Below, in pieces: positions 26,199 to 35,323 of a stretch of DNA of 64,000 nucleotides; within the stretch, counting starts at the first letter, position 1; the number at the start of each line of letters is the position of its first letter. The notes beneath the pieces are model-generated. The model searched no databases, was not told the origin of the DNA, and saw only the letters and a list, made by a program, of their open reading frames with translations. Made by a program: the position numbers and the translations under genes. The stretch is taken from positions 1-64,000 of the forward strand of contig JAUXYJ010000055.1 of the NCBI GenBank assembly GCA_030694465.1, in the 5' to 3' direction. The stretch comes from Deltaproteobacteria bacterium (GTDB lineage Bacteria > Myxococcota_A > Polyangia > Polyangiales > Ga0077539).

Positions 26199-27283
26199 GG
26201 TGGGCTGCAAGCGAATGGATCTGGATCACGCTGCTGCTTGTGGCGATGAGCGCTACGGCGTTGCTCTACGGTGCCTGGGCTCGCCGACGCGCGCTCGCGC
26301 GGTTCGGTGACGAGGGCTTGGTGCGTGCGCTCCGAGATGGCTCGCCCGCGGGCTTTCGCGCGGCCCGTGGAGTCCTCGCGATCCTTGCGCTATTGCTCGG
26401 AGGTCTCGCGCTCGCGCGGCCTCAGGGCAGGGCGAAGACCGAGGTGCTCTCGCGCCGCGGGATTGACATCGTGGTGTGCCTCGATGTGTCCAAATCCATG
26501 CTCGCACGCGACGTGCAGCCCTCGAGAATCAACCGCGCCAAGAGCGAGCTCCGACGCTTGATGGAAGAAGAGCCAGGCGACCGCGTCGGCGTCGTGGTCT
26601 TCGCGGGCACCACCATGGAGTACCCGCTCACGAGCGATCACGAGAGCGCGCAGAGGTTCTATCGCGACGTCGAGCCGTGGAGCTTTCCGGTAGGCGGCAC
26701 ATCGATTGGCCGCGCGATTACTGCGGCGCACGAGATGTTTACCCGTGACCCGTTGGCAGCGCGTCGGTCCAAAGTGATCTTGGTCTTGACCGACGGCGAG
26801 GACCTCGACGGAGACCCCATCGCGGCAGCTCGCGCGGCACAGACCGACGGCATCGCGACCTACGTCGTGGCCATCGGAAGCACAGTGCCCGAGCCCATCC
26901 CGCAGTTCTCGCCCGAGGGCCGGATGGTGGGATTCGAGCGCGATTCACGCGGCGAAGTGAAGACCACGAGGTTCTCTCCCGAAATGGAAACCCAGCTCCG
27001 TGGCGTCGTCGAAGCGGGCCACGGCCAGTACATCCGTCCACGCACGGGCGAAGTCGGCATCGAGCAGCTTCGTCGCGCCATCAGCGGGCTTCGTCGCGCC
27101 GAGATCGCCGCGTCGCAGCAGACTGTCTACGACGAGCTCGCGGGCTGGTTTGTTTTGCCTGCATTTGTGCTGCTGGTTTTGGCCTCGACCTTGGTGCCCG
27201 AGCGGCTCGCACCGCTGCGCGCCAAAGCGCTCCCGGCCAAGGTGCGCAAGCGCAAAGCGAAGCGCACCAAGGGGGTGCTGTGA
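26195..27283 (+). CDS. batB: BatB-type VWA membrane protein
   Basis: This 362-residue paralogue of the preceding protein has two N-terminal helices (WIWITLLLVAMSATALLYG and VLAILALLLGGLALA), a VWA domain with MIDAS motif CLDVSKSM, VGVVVFAGTTMEYPLT and ILVLTDGEDLDGD, and a final membrane helix (WFVLPAFVLLVLASTLV) with a very basic cytoplasmic tail. It lies between batA and the TPR gene batC with overlapping stop/start codons. Confidence 0.92.
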   Translation: MRWAASEWIWITLLLVAMSATALLYGAWARRRALARFGDEGLVRALRDGSPAGFRAARGVLAILALLLGGLALARPQGRAKTEVLSRRGIDIVVCLDVSKSMLARDVQPSRINRAKSELRRLMEEEPGDRVGVVVFAGTTMEYPLTSDHESAQRFYRDVEPWSFPVGGTSIGRAITAAHEMFTRDPLAARRSKVILVLTDGEDLDGDPIAAARAAQTDGIATYVVAIGSTVPEPIPQFSPEGRMVGFERDSRGEVKTTRFSPEMETQLRGVVEAGHGQYIRPRTGEVGIEQLRRAISGLRRAEIAASQQTVYDELAGWFVLPAFVLLVLASTLVPERLAPLRAKALPAKVRKRKAKRTKGVL

Positions 27284-28260
27284 TGAGCACGCAACCCCCA
27301 GTGCGCGCAAAGCGCCGCAAAAAGACTGGCAAAGATAACACAGCAGCGATCTCTCGGCAGCGCCCATGGTGGCTGCTGGGAGTGTGTGCAGCGGGGCTCT
27401 TGGGCGCGACCGTGTGGGCATGGTCTGCGCGCGAAGTGCCCGAGCCCAGCGTCGAGCGTGGCAATACGCACTATCGCAGCGGACGATTTGGCGAGGCGCT
27501 CACCGAGTATGAGAGCGCTCCGGGCGCGGGTCCGCGCAACGCGGGCGTGCACTTGGACCGCGGACTTGCGCGATTTCGTGTGGCGATTCCCAGTGATTCG
27601 GGGCTCCCGCTGCTCGCCCCAGACGCGAGCGCGCCGTCCGGCGTAGACCAAGCGCAGGAGGCATTTCGTGTGGCCCTCAGGGGCGGGACGACCAGCGCGG
27701 CCGAAGAGGTCGACGCGTTCTTGCGCGCGCGCGCTTGGTACGATCTGGCCAACACGCTCTTCTCCACGCGACAGTGGGATCACGCGATCGACGCGTACAA
27801 AGACGCCCTGCGACTGCGACCCGGCTGGACTGACGCAGCGTGGAACCTCGAGCTCGCGCGGAGACTCCGCGAGCAAGACCGCAACCCTCCCGACGCGGGC
27901 CCCGACGGCGGCCAGGACGCCTCGCAACCCGACGGGTCGCCTCCGCGCGACGGCGGCGGTGATGGCGGCAACAACGATCGCCCAGACGGCGGCGGCGATG
28001 GCGGCGGCCAGGGCCCCGGCGACGGCGGCAATCAAGGCGACGCGAGCAACGACGGCGGCGGCGCGAGCCCCGACGCATCGAGCAACAGCGACGGCGGTGG
28101 CGGCGAGCAGCCCGACGCCTCGCCCCAAGGAGAGTCGGACGCGAGCGCACCGAGGACCATGGCGCCCTTGGATCAACTCGATCGTTCGTCGCGTAGTTTG
28201 CAGCAAGAAATGATGCGCCGCCGCGGAGTTGTTCCGCGCGGAGTAGACGACGACCGATGA
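27283..28260 (+). CDS. batC: BatC-type TPR protein
   Basis: The start at ATG 27283 overlaps the preceding stop by one base (TGATG); a GTG one codon earlier is also possible. A basic N-terminus and one membrane helix (WWLLGVCAAGLLGATVWAW) are followed by TPR repeats (EPSVERGNTHYRSGRFGEAL; ARAWYDLANTLFSTRQWDHA). The C-terminal third (about 200-300) is extreme low complexity made of Asp, Gly, Gln, Asn and Ser, and likely unstructured. BatC proteins are thought to bridge the VWA components. The low-complexity GGCGGC-rich DNA is a potential slippage region. Confidence 0.85.
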   Translation: MSTQPPVRAKRRKKTGKDNTAAISRQRPWWLLGVCAAGLLGATVWAWSAREVPEPSVERGNTHYRSGRFGEALTEYESAPGAGPRNAGVHLDRGLARFRVAIPSDSGLPLLAPDASAPSGVDQAQEAFRVALRGGTTSAAEEVDAFLRARAWYDLANTLFSTRQWDHAIDAYKDALRLRPGWTDAAWNLELARRLREQDRNPPDAGPDGGQDASQPDGSPPRDGGGDGGNNDRPDGGGDGGGQGPGDGGNQGDASNDGGGASPDASSNSDGGGGEQPDASPQGESDASAPRTMAPLDQLDRSSRSLQQEMMRRRGVVPRGVDDDR

Positions 28261-30077
28261 GCACGTGGCAGCGAGGGTCCGGGTCTGTGAGCGCGGCAGC
28301 GTGTGTCGCGGCGATGCTCTGGGTTTCACCCGCGCACGCGATCGTTCGGTTGACCGTGTCACTCGACACGACCACGGCGGGCGTGGGCGAGGTCGTGAGC
28401 GTGCGCTACACGGTGCAGCTCCGTGACCAGAGCGCCGTGCAAATCATGCCGCTGAATTTTGGACAACTGCAGCTCTTGTCCGAGGGCTCGCCGCCGCAGG
28501 TTCCTGCGATGTGGGGCAGCGGATTTGGCATGCAAGTCGACACTGCGAATGAGTACCTCGTGCGTGGCATGCGTCCTGGGCGCTATGTGATCTCGGGTGG
28601 TCGCGCGGTGGACTCGCGCACGCAACGGGTGATCGCGCAGGCCGCGCCGGTCACGCTGATTGTGGGCAACGCGCCCCCGGGACAAGTCTTCGGTGGCGAA
28701 GACACTCCGGACGGTGGTGCGGGTGATTCTGCTACAGAAATTCCAGTCGATCCGGACGCACCGCCGAGCGGTGACCTGTCCGGTGCTTTCTACGACATGG
28801 TGGGTTTTTTTCGCGTCGGGGTCGACCGCCCAAGGGTCTACCTCGGCGAGCAGGTGACCTATCGCGCGTGGGCTTACGCTTCGAGCGCCGAGGCCAGCTG
28901 TGACCTCACCGAAGAGCCCACCTTCCCTGGATTCTGGAACGAAGCGGCTTTCTTGCCCACCCGCGAGTGCGCGCAGCGCTGGTTTACCCAGACCGTGAAT
29001 GGACGATTTATGTCCATCGGGCTCGTGCGTAAGTTCTCGCTCTTCGCGACGCAGACCGGGACCGCGCGGTTTGGTGCCACCGTGGGGCACATCACGGTGA
29101 TGTCCGGCGGGATGTTTCGCAGCGTGCAGCGCGCCGAGTCTCGCACGCCCGCGCTTGAGCTCGACGTGCGTGAGCCCCCGGCCGCGGGGCGCCCCGAGGG
29201 CTACGTCGCCGGGACCATCGGCCCCGTGACACTCGAGGCCACCGCGGATCGACCGCAGTGCCGCACGGGCGAGACCGTGACCATCACGGTGCGCGCGGTG
29301 AGTGATGGCTCTCTCGCCGCCGCGCGGTTCTTGGTGGATACCCAGCGCGATGGTGTCCGTGTGCGACTCAGCGATGGGCGCACGACGCTTCGGCCCGTGG
29401 GCGCAGGTCGCGTCGAGGTCGAGCGCACCGTAGAGCTCTTGATCGTCCCAGAGCGCGCGGGCACGGTGTCCCTCGGAGAGCTTCGGCTCCCGTACTGGGA
29501 CCCCCGCGCCGAGCGCTACGACGTCGCACGGGTGACCCTCCCGAGCCTCGTTGCGCGTGGAGAAACACTGGTCCAAGACGCGCAGAACGCCGCCGAAGAG
29601 GACCCCCTGCGCAGGCTCAAGCCGCTGCTTGGGGCGCTCGCGCTGCGTCCGTACCGCAGCCTGCTCTCGCGCGGGCCCTGGGCCTGGTCGCTCTCGATCG
29701 CGCCGATGACGCTGGCGCTCGCTGGGCTCAGCGCCATGCGAGCCAGGCGCCGCTGGACCGAGCGCAAATCGCGCGAGCGTGTCGAAGATGACAACGACTT
29801 TTTGCTGCTCTTTTCGCGCGCAAATACGCTTGTTTCTTCGCAGCGCGACGAGGCCTTTGGGCTCGCATCGCGGGCGCTCACACGTGCAGAGCGTGCCCTC
29901 GGAGACGACGTGCCCGACGAGACGCGGGCGCCCCTGCGTGACGAACTCGAGCGCCTCCGTGAGGCCCTGAGCGCGTCGCGATTCGCGGGTGAATCTGCAG
30001 CCCATTCGAGCGATGATCTCGCCCTCTTTGCGCGCGTTGGCGCGTGGCTCGCGCGGCTGGACGAGGCCCTGCGATGA
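28257..30077 (+). CDS. batD: BatD-type oxygen-tolerance membrane protein
   Basis: The 606-residue protein starts with a signal peptide (AAACVAAMLWVSPAHA), continues with several Ig-like beta domains in the periplasm (LTVSLDTTTAGVGEVVSVRY; ITVRAVSDGSLAAARFLVD), then one membrane helix (LSIAPMTLALAGLSAM) and a cytoplasmic helical tail with Ala/Arg/Glu-rich sequence. The order fits BatD. Glu-rich C-terminal residues resemble the DUF4381-like end of the third operon gene. It is coupled by four bases to the genes on both sides. Confidence 0.88.
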   Translation: MSTWQRGSGSVSAAACVAAMLWVSPAHAIVRLTVSLDTTTAGVGEVVSVRYTVQLRDQSAVQIMPLNFGQLQLLSEGSPPQVPAMWGSGFGMQVDTANEYLVRGMRPGRYVISGGRAVDSRTQRVIAQAAPVTLIVGNAPPGQVFGGEDTPDGGAGDSATEIPVDPDAPPSGDLSGAFYDMVGFFRVGVDRPRVYLGEQVTYRAWAYASSAEASCDLTEEPTFPGFWNEAAFLPTRECAQRWFTQTVNGRFMSIGLVRKFSLFATQTGTARFGATVGHITVMSGGMFRSVQRAESRTPALELDVREPPAAGRPEGYVAGTIGPVTLEATADRPQCRTGETVTITVRAVSDGSLAAARFLVDTQRDGVRVRLSDGRTTLRPVGAGRVEVERTVELLIVPERAGTVSLGELRLPYWDPRAERYDVARVTLPSLVARGETLVQDAQNAAEEDPLRRLKPLLGALALRPYRSLLSRGPWAWSLSIAPMTLALAGLSAMRARRRWTERKSRERVEDDNDFLLLFSRANTLVSSQRDEAFGLASRALTRAERALGDDVPDETRAPLRDELERLREALSASRFAGESAAHSSDDLALFARVGAWLARLDEALR

Positions 30078-30841
30078 GACACACGCTGTCGTGCTGGGGG
30101 CTCGCGCTCTCGCTGTTGTTGAGCGCCTCGGTCGCAGGCGCGGTCCCCGCCGCAGAGCTCGCGCAGCGTGCGCAGCAGGCGAGCGCCCGAGGCGATCACC
30201 AGGCGGCCGCGCGCAGCCTCGAAGAGCTCGTCGCGGCAGGGTTTGACGGCAACGACGTGCTCTATCAATTGGGCACGGTGTATTCGCTCGCGGGGCGCTA
30301 TGGCGAGGCCATCTGGCGCTTTGAGCAGGTGACCCGCAGGAGCCTCTTGGACGGACAAGCGCAACACAACCTCCGCGCGACGCGGTTGCGTATGGCTCAC
30401 CGAGACGCTGAGCGGACAGGGCGCGCAGTCGCCGAAGCGGCGCGGCCGTGGCGCGTGGTGATCGCAGAGTCGGCTCCGCTCGACGTCGCTGTTGGGACCG
30501 CGATCATGGCACAACTCGCGATGCTGGCCGCCCTTTGGTTTGCGCGTCGGCGTGGAGAATCCCAGCGAATCGCCGGGATCTCGGTCGCCGCCTTGAGCGC
30601 CCTCGCGACGTGCGCTGCGCTCGCAGTGGTGGTCTGTCAGGGGACGGTCGCGCACACAGGCGTGGTCTTGCGCGATGGCGTTCGGTTGTTGGATCACGGC
30701 GCGGACGATGCGCTGGGCACCGAGGCGCTGCGTGAGGGCGAGCGCGTCGAGCTCCTCGGCGAAGAAGCTACGTTTGTGCGCGTGCGTGCCAGCACGGGGT
30801 CCCAAGGCTGGGTTCGACAGCGCGACGTCGGTGCGCTGTAG
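30074..30841 (+). CDS. batE: BatE-type TPR and SH3 protein
   Basis: The start at 30074 overlaps the batD stop (ATGA). A signal peptide (LALSLLLSASVAGA) is followed by TPR repeats (about 25-110), two membrane helices (VGTAIMAQLAMLAALWFA and ISVAALSALATCAALAVVV) and a C-terminal bacterial SH3-like domain (GVVLRDGVRLLD...ATFVRVRASTGSQGWVRQRDV). This is the BatE layout. It is the last gene of the operon; downstream, an imperfect CAGAAC/GTTCTG hairpin at 30860-30878 lacks a T-run. Confidence 0.87.
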   Translation: MRHTLSCWGLALSLLLSASVAGAVPAAELAQRAQQASARGDHQAAARSLEELVAAGFDGNDVLYQLGTVYSLAGRYGEAIWRFEQVTRRSLLDGQAQHNLRATRLRMAHRDAERTGRAVAEAARPWRVVIAESAPLDVAVGTAIMAQLAMLAALWFARRRGESQRIAGISVAALSALATCAALAVVVCQGTVAHTGVVLRDGVRLLDHGADDALGTEALREGERVELLGEEATFVRVRASTGSQGWVRQRDVGAL

Positions 30842-30954
30842 AAGACCACCCATGCGATGCAGAACCCCTAGCGTTCTGAGGCAGCTTGGGGCACTGTCGC
30901 CAAGAGGTCTGACGGTACGCCGCGGGCCCCTGGACAAGAGAGTGAGTGACTGTG

Positions 30955-31341
30955 ATGGCGAGCGACAAATTGACGATTCTTGTGGCCGATGACGACGTGG
31001 AGCTCTTGGCCATTTTGGTGCAGCATCTTCGTGGGCGAAAGTGCACGTTGCTCGAAGCGCAAAACGGCACAGACGCCCTCGCGCTGGCCCGTGAGCACAA
31101 GCCCACGCTGATGATCCTTGACGTGATGATGCCTGGGCTCTCGGGGTGGGAAGTCGCCAAGCGCGTGCGTGACGACGACAGCCTGGCGCACACCGGGATC
31201 ATCGTCCTGACGGCCATTGGCGAAGGGCTCAACGCTCTCACCTCGCCGCTGTACGGTGCCGACGCCGCGATGGACAAGCCCTTTGATTTTGCAGAGCTCG
31301 ATCGCAAGATCGACGAAGTGATCGTGGCCCGGGGGCGCTAG
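30955..31341 (+). CDS. Single-domain response regulator (receiver only)
   Basis: This 128-residue stand-alone CheY-like receiver has acidic pocket ADDD near the N-terminus, phosphoacceptor Asp in MILDVMMPG, Thr/Ser switch in IIVLTA and Lys in MDKPFDF. There is no output domain. The ATG at 30955 was preferred; GTG codons at 30946 and 30952 are in frame. It precedes the kinase gene by 56 bases and may be its direct or competing partner. Confidence 0.92.
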   Translation: MASDKLTILVADDDVELLAILVQHLRGRKCTLLEAQNGTDALALAREHKPTLMILDVMMPGLSGWEVAKRVRDDDSLAHTGIIVLTAIGEGLNALTSPLYGADAAMDKPFDFAELDRKIDEVIVARGR

Positions 31342-31352
31342 CTTCACGCGGT

Positions 31353-31366
31353 TGACCGATCGGTCA
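31353..31366. promoter_or_regulatory. Palindrome TGACCGATCGGTCA, copy 1
   Basis: This perfect 14-base palindrome lies between the receiver gene and the kinase gene. Its shape (TGACC...GGTCA) resembles operators of TetR-type regulators. No TetR gene is seen in the window. A second identical copy is at 50683. Confidence 0.5.
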
Positions 31367-31397
31367 GCCTGTCTGTTGCATTCGGGGGACTGAGCGC

Positions 31398-32873
31398 GTG
31401 CAGCGAGCCTTGCGCTCGCAGAAGTCAGAGAACTCCATGCGATTGGCGCGGCGGCTTACGTTTGCGATGCTCTTGGTGATGTTGGCGGTGCTTGGGGCGC
31501 ACACCTGGCATCGTGCGCTTCGCGTGTCGGCGTTGCTCGACCGCGAGGGGCGCCGCGATCACATTTTGCTCGGACGCGCGCTGAGCTTCGCGATGACCGA
31601 GGCCATCGGGCGGGCGGGGCTCCCGGCGGCGCGTGCGCTCCTCGACGAGATGAACCTACGCGAGCCCGAGATTGAGATTCGATTTGTGCGTCCCATGGCA
31701 ACGGGAGCGATGGCGCCCGCGGCACCGGCGCACGCGCTCTCGCAGCTGTGGCGCTCGCATCGCGAGGTGGCCTGGGTGGGGCCGGGACCGGGCGGCGAGG
31801 ACCACTTGTTTACCTACGTCTGGGTCGAGCTTGGACGGGGCGACGTTGGCGCGATCGAGATGGTCGAGTCGCGTCAACAAGACCAGCAATTTGTTCGCAC
31901 AACCATCCGCAACTCGGTCGTGGCGGCGCTGGTGGCGGCGCTGCTTGGGGGGCTCTTGGTGATCCCGTTGAGCGTGGTGTTTGTCGGGAGGCCGGTGCGC
32001 AGGTTGGTCTTGCACGCGAGGCGTGTGGGCAGCGGCGATCTGAGCGCGAGGATCTCGCTTGAGAGCCAAGACGAGCTGGGCGAGCTAGCGACCGAGCTCA
32101 ACGCGATGTGTGAGCAGCTTGAGAGCGCCGAGGCCGCGCGCAGGAGCATTGAGCAGCGGCTAGAGCACGCGGACCGCTTGGCGACTGTGGGGCGTTTGGC
32201 GGCCGGAATCGCACACGAACTCGGCACTCCGCTCAACGTGATCTCGCAGCGCGCGCAGATGATTTTGGCCGGCGAGGTCAAGGGCGACAAGATCCTCGAC
32301 AAGGTCAAGATCGTGGCCGAGCAGGCAGACCGCATGACGGTGATCATCCGGCAGCTCCTCGATTTTGCACGACGTCGCGACCCACAGCCCAGGCGCTGCG
32401 ATCTTCGGCCGATTGTGCGAGAGGCGGCCTCGTTGTTGGCTCCGCTCGCGCAAAAGAAGCAGGTGGCCATTGAGACGGTGCTGGGCAGCGACGCCGCGAT
32501 GGTCTCGGTCGACGAGGGGCAGCTGCAGCAGGTGCTGACCAACCTCATCGTGAACGGGATCGACGCGATGCCCACAGGCGGGACTCTCACCGTGCGCGTA
32601 GACCAGGTCGTGGCGAAGCCGACCGAGGGCGGTGACGCGGTGGCGTGTGCTCGGGTTGTGATCCAAGACGAGGGCGAGGGGATCGGTGCCGAGGTGCTCG
32701 ATCGGGTCTTTGAGCCGTTTTTTACGACCAAGCCCGTGGGGATTGGGACAGGGCTCGGGCTCTCGGTCGCGTACGGACTGGTGCGTGAGCACGGTGGGTG
32801 GATCACGGTGGAGAGCGCCGAGGGCGTTGGCACGCAGTTCGCTGTGTATCTCCCGACAGGAGTCAAAGCGTGA
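31398..32873 (+). CDS. Membrane sensor histidine kinase
   Basis: A first membrane helix (LTFAMLLVMLAVLGAHTW) and a second (VAALLGGLLVIPLSVVFV, about 180-198) flank a periplasmic sensor of about 140 residues. A HAMP linker (RRLVLHARRVGSGDLSARIS) follows, then HisKA with the phosphoacceptor in AAGIAHELGTPLNV and a HATPase_c domain (NLIVNGIDAMP; DEGEGIG; GTGLGLSVAYGLV). GTG at 31398 follows GGGGGA by 8 bases; ATG 31437 is an alternative. The stop overlaps the GTG start of the next regulator. Confidence 0.92.
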   Translation: MQRALRSQKSENSMRLARRLTFAMLLVMLAVLGAHTWHRALRVSALLDREGRRDHILLGRALSFAMTEAIGRAGLPAARALLDEMNLREPEIEIRFVRPMATGAMAPAAPAHALSQLWRSHREVAWVGPGPGGEDHLFTYVWVELGRGDVGAIEMVESRQQDQQFVRTTIRNSVVAALVAALLGGLLVIPLSVVFVGRPVRRLVLHARRVGSGDLSARISLESQDELGELATELNAMCEQLESAEAARRSIEQRLEHADRLATVGRLAAGIAHELGTPLNVISQRAQMILAGEVKGDKILDKVKIVAEQADRMTVIIRQLLDFARRRDPQPRRCDLRPIVREAASLLAPLAQKKQVAIETVLGSDAAMVSVDEGQLQQVLTNLIVNGIDAMPTGGTLTVRVDQVVAKPTEGGDAVACARVVIQDEGEGIGAEVLDRVFEPFFTTKPVGIGTGLGLSVAYGLVREHGGWITVESAEGVGTQFAVYLPTGVKA

Positions 32874-34240
32874 AAGGTCGAGTGCTTTTGGTCGATGACG
32901 ACGGCAACACGTGCGAAGTGCTTGCCGAGCGGCTTGAGCTGCGGGGCTTTGTCGTGTGCACCGAGAACAGCGCCGAGGCCGCCCTCGATCGATTGTCTCG
33001 CGAGTCGTTTGATGTGGTCGTCACGGACATCAACATGCGTGGGATGTCGGGGATTGAGCTGTGCGAGCGCGTGGCGACCAATCGCCCCGATGTCCCTGTC
33101 ATCTTGATCACCGCGTTTGGCAGCTTAGAGAGCGCGGTCGCTGCGATCCGTGTGGGCGCGTACGACTTTGTGACCAAGCCATTTGAGATCGAGTCGCTCG
33201 CGCTGAGCTTGCATCGCGCGGTGCAGACGCACTCGCTGCGCGAAGAGGTCAAGCAGCTCCGAAAGGCAGTCACCGCGTCGCATCAGTTTGAAGATTTGCT
33301 GGGCGCGAGCCCCGCGATGGCGCAAGTGTATTCGCTGATTGAGCGGGTCGCCGACAGTGACGCCTCGGTGTTAATCACGGGTGAGAGCGGGACGGGCAAA
33401 GAGCTCGTTGCTCGTGCGCTGCACAACCGAGGCAAGCGCCGCGCGGGGCCCTTTGTCGCGCTCAATTGCTCGGCGGTCCCCGAGTCGCTCATGGAGAGCG
33501 AGCTGTTTGGCCACGCGAAGGGAGCGTTTACCGACGCGAGGCAGGCGCGCACTGGGCTGCTCAAGCAAGCCGACGCGGGCACGCTCTTTCTCGATGAAAT
33601 CGGTGACATGTCTCTCTCGGTGCAGCCCAAATTGCTGCGCGCGCTGCAAGAGCGCTGTGTGCGTCCGGTTGGCGCTTCGGCTGAGATTTCGTTCGACGCG
33701 CGTGTTGTCGCGGCGACGCATCGGGATCTCGAGAGCGTGGTCGAAGACCGCACGTTTCGCGAGGATTTGTACTATCGCCTGAATGTGATCCACATCCATC
33801 TCCCGCCGCTGCGGTCGCGGGGTGGGGATGTGCTTGTGCTCGCACAGCATTTTATCAGCATATTTGCAGCGCGATCGGGCAAGAAGGTCCAGGGCTTGGC
33901 CCCGCAAGCGGCAGAGCGACTGCTTGCCTATGCGTGGCCGGGCAACGTGCGTGAGCTTCAGAACTGCATCGAACGCGCGGTCGCGCTCACGCGCTTTGAA
34001 GAGCTCGCTGTCGAAGATCTCCCTGAAAAAATCCGGAGCTATCGCAGCAGGCATGTCCTCGTCGCCGGGGACGATCCTTCGGAGCTGGTGCCCTTGGACG
34101 AGGTCGAGCGGAGGTACATCTTGCGTGTGCTCGACACGGTGGCGGGCAACAAGACCGCGGCTGCAAAAATCCTAGGCATTGAGCGAGCGACGCTCTATCG
34201 CAAGCTCGAACGCTACGCGCAGGGGACAGCGAGCGAGTAG
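32870..34240 (+). CDS. NtrC-type response regulator with GAFTDA loop
   Basis: The GTG at 32870 is favoured because AGGAG lies 7 bases upstream and it overlaps the kinase stop (GTGA). The receiver domain has DDD and phosphoacceptor VVVTDINMRG. The AAA+ sigma-54 interaction domain has Walker A GESGTGKE and Walker B LFLDEIGD. The sigma-54 contacting loop reads GAFTDA instead of GAFTGA. A Fis-type helix-turn-helix ends the protein (AAKILGIERATLYRKL). It should be the cognate regulator of the kinase just upstream. Confidence 0.92.
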   Translation: MKGRVLLVDDDGNTCEVLAERLELRGFVVCTENSAEAALDRLSRESFDVVVTDINMRGMSGIELCERVATNRPDVPVILITAFGSLESAVAAIRVGAYDFVTKPFEIESLALSLHRAVQTHSLREEVKQLRKAVTASHQFEDLLGASPAMAQVYSLIERVADSDASVLITGESGTGKELVARALHNRGKRRAGPFVALNCSAVPESLMESELFGHAKGAFTDARQARTGLLKQADAGTLFLDEIGDMSLSVQPKLLRALQERCVRPVGASAEISFDARVVAATHRDLESVVEDRTFREDLYYRLNVIHIHLPPLRSRGGDVLVLAQHFISIFAARSGKKVQGLAPQAAERLLAYAWPGNVRELQNCIERAVALTRFEELAVEDLPEKIRSYRSRHVLVAGDDPSELVPLDEVERRYILRVLDTVAGNKTAAAKILGIERATLYRKLERYAQGTASE

Positions 34241-34400
34241 CGCACACCGTGACTGTGTCGAACTGATACGCGTGTCACAAACGAACGTCTCACAACCCTA
34301 CGATGTGGACCACAGAGCCTCTGAAGAGGTCGTGTCTACGTGAATTTTACCCAGCCAACCACGCATGGAACAGCCGTTGCTCAGGTGCCTTGAGAGACCC

Positions 34401-35081
34401 ATGCGAGGATTGAAAAAAATGGTGAGCAACAAACGCTCTTGGTGGGCCACGCTCTGTGCGGGCTTGGTGGCTGTAGTGGGATTGATCGGTTGCACTCCGC
34501 AGTATCCCAGCTGCACAGGAGACAACGCCTGCGCGTCGCGCCGCGAGGTGTGCGTCAACAGTCGGTGTCAACAGTGTCGCGCAGACACGGACTGCTCGGG
34601 CGGGCAGCGCTGCGTAGGCAACCGCTGCGAGGCGCCCCCAGTGGTCGCCGAGTGCACCGAAGAGCGGGCGTGCGCCACGGGGCAAATGTGTGTCTCAGGG
34701 CGCTGCGTCGCCGAGACTCCGGGGAGCGTCACGGCGCGGCCGGATGGGCCCGGCGCGTGCGTGTTTCCAGTGATTCACTTTGGCTTCGACGACGCGACGA
34801 TCCCAGCGTCCGATCAACCCCCGCTGCGACAGACCGGAGATTGTCTCGCGGCCGAGCGCACGACACGCTACGTGCTGATCGGGCGTGCCGATCCCCGTGG
34901 CACCTCCGAGTACAACCTCGCATTGGGAGAGCGCCGCGCCCGCGCCGTCCAGCGCTTCATGATGGGCGTCGGGATCGCAGAGACTCGCCTCGCAGTTTCG
35001 TCCGAGGGGAGCGAAGGCGCTCATGGCAGCGACGAGGCAGGCTGGGCGCGCGATCGTCGCGTAGACCCCAACCAGCGCTAG
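34401..35081 (+). CDS. Pal/OmpA-like peptidoglycan-associated lipoprotein
   Basis: The product has a lipoprotein signal peptide ending LIGC, a Cys-rich linker with three or four disulphide-type repeats (CTGDNACASRREVC, CRADTDCSGGQRC, CTEERACATGQMC) and a C-terminal OmpA/Pal peptidoglycan-binding domain (IHFGFDDATI; GRADPRGTSEYNLALGERRA; the final DEAGWARDRRVD). It probably tethers the outer membrane to murein. It is shorter than typical Pal in the spacer and has the extra Cys-rich module. ATG 34419 is a possible alternative start. Confidence 0.85.
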   Translation: MRGLKKMVSNKRSWWATLCAGLVAVVGLIGCTPQYPSCTGDNACASRREVCVNSRCQQCRADTDCSGGQRCVGNRCEAPPVVAECTEERACATGQMCVSGRCVAETPGSVTARPDGPGACVFPVIHFGFDDATIPASDQPPLRQTGDCLAAERTTRYVLIGRADPRGTSEYNLALGERRARAVQRFMMGVGIAETRLAVSSEGSEGAHGSDEAGWARDRRVDPNQR

Positions 35082-35196
35082 CGCGCGGCCCGAGTGCGCA
35101 TTGCCATCGATGGATCCTCCCTGGATCCCTCCAATCGTGAGCGGCTCGGTCGCGTAGCGCTTTGCGTTCGCACGCAGTGACAGCCCTGGTGTCTCC

Positions 35197-35207
35197 GGGG
35201 GGGGGGG
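35197..35207. repeat. Poly-G tract (11 G)
   Basis: An 11-base run of G lies in the intergenic region (35082-35323) about 117 bases upstream of the first DUF2505 gene start. Long G runs can vary in length by slippage, or arise from sequencing error. Confidence 0.85.
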
Positions 35208-35323
35208 ACAGGAGCTGGAGGGCCTGCGGGACACAACCCTGCGCGGTCTCTGAACGAGCTATGCTGTGAGCGGGGGCGCATGTGCTAGGGTCGCGCGGCG
35301 TCTCGACGACGCCCCAAGGAGCC

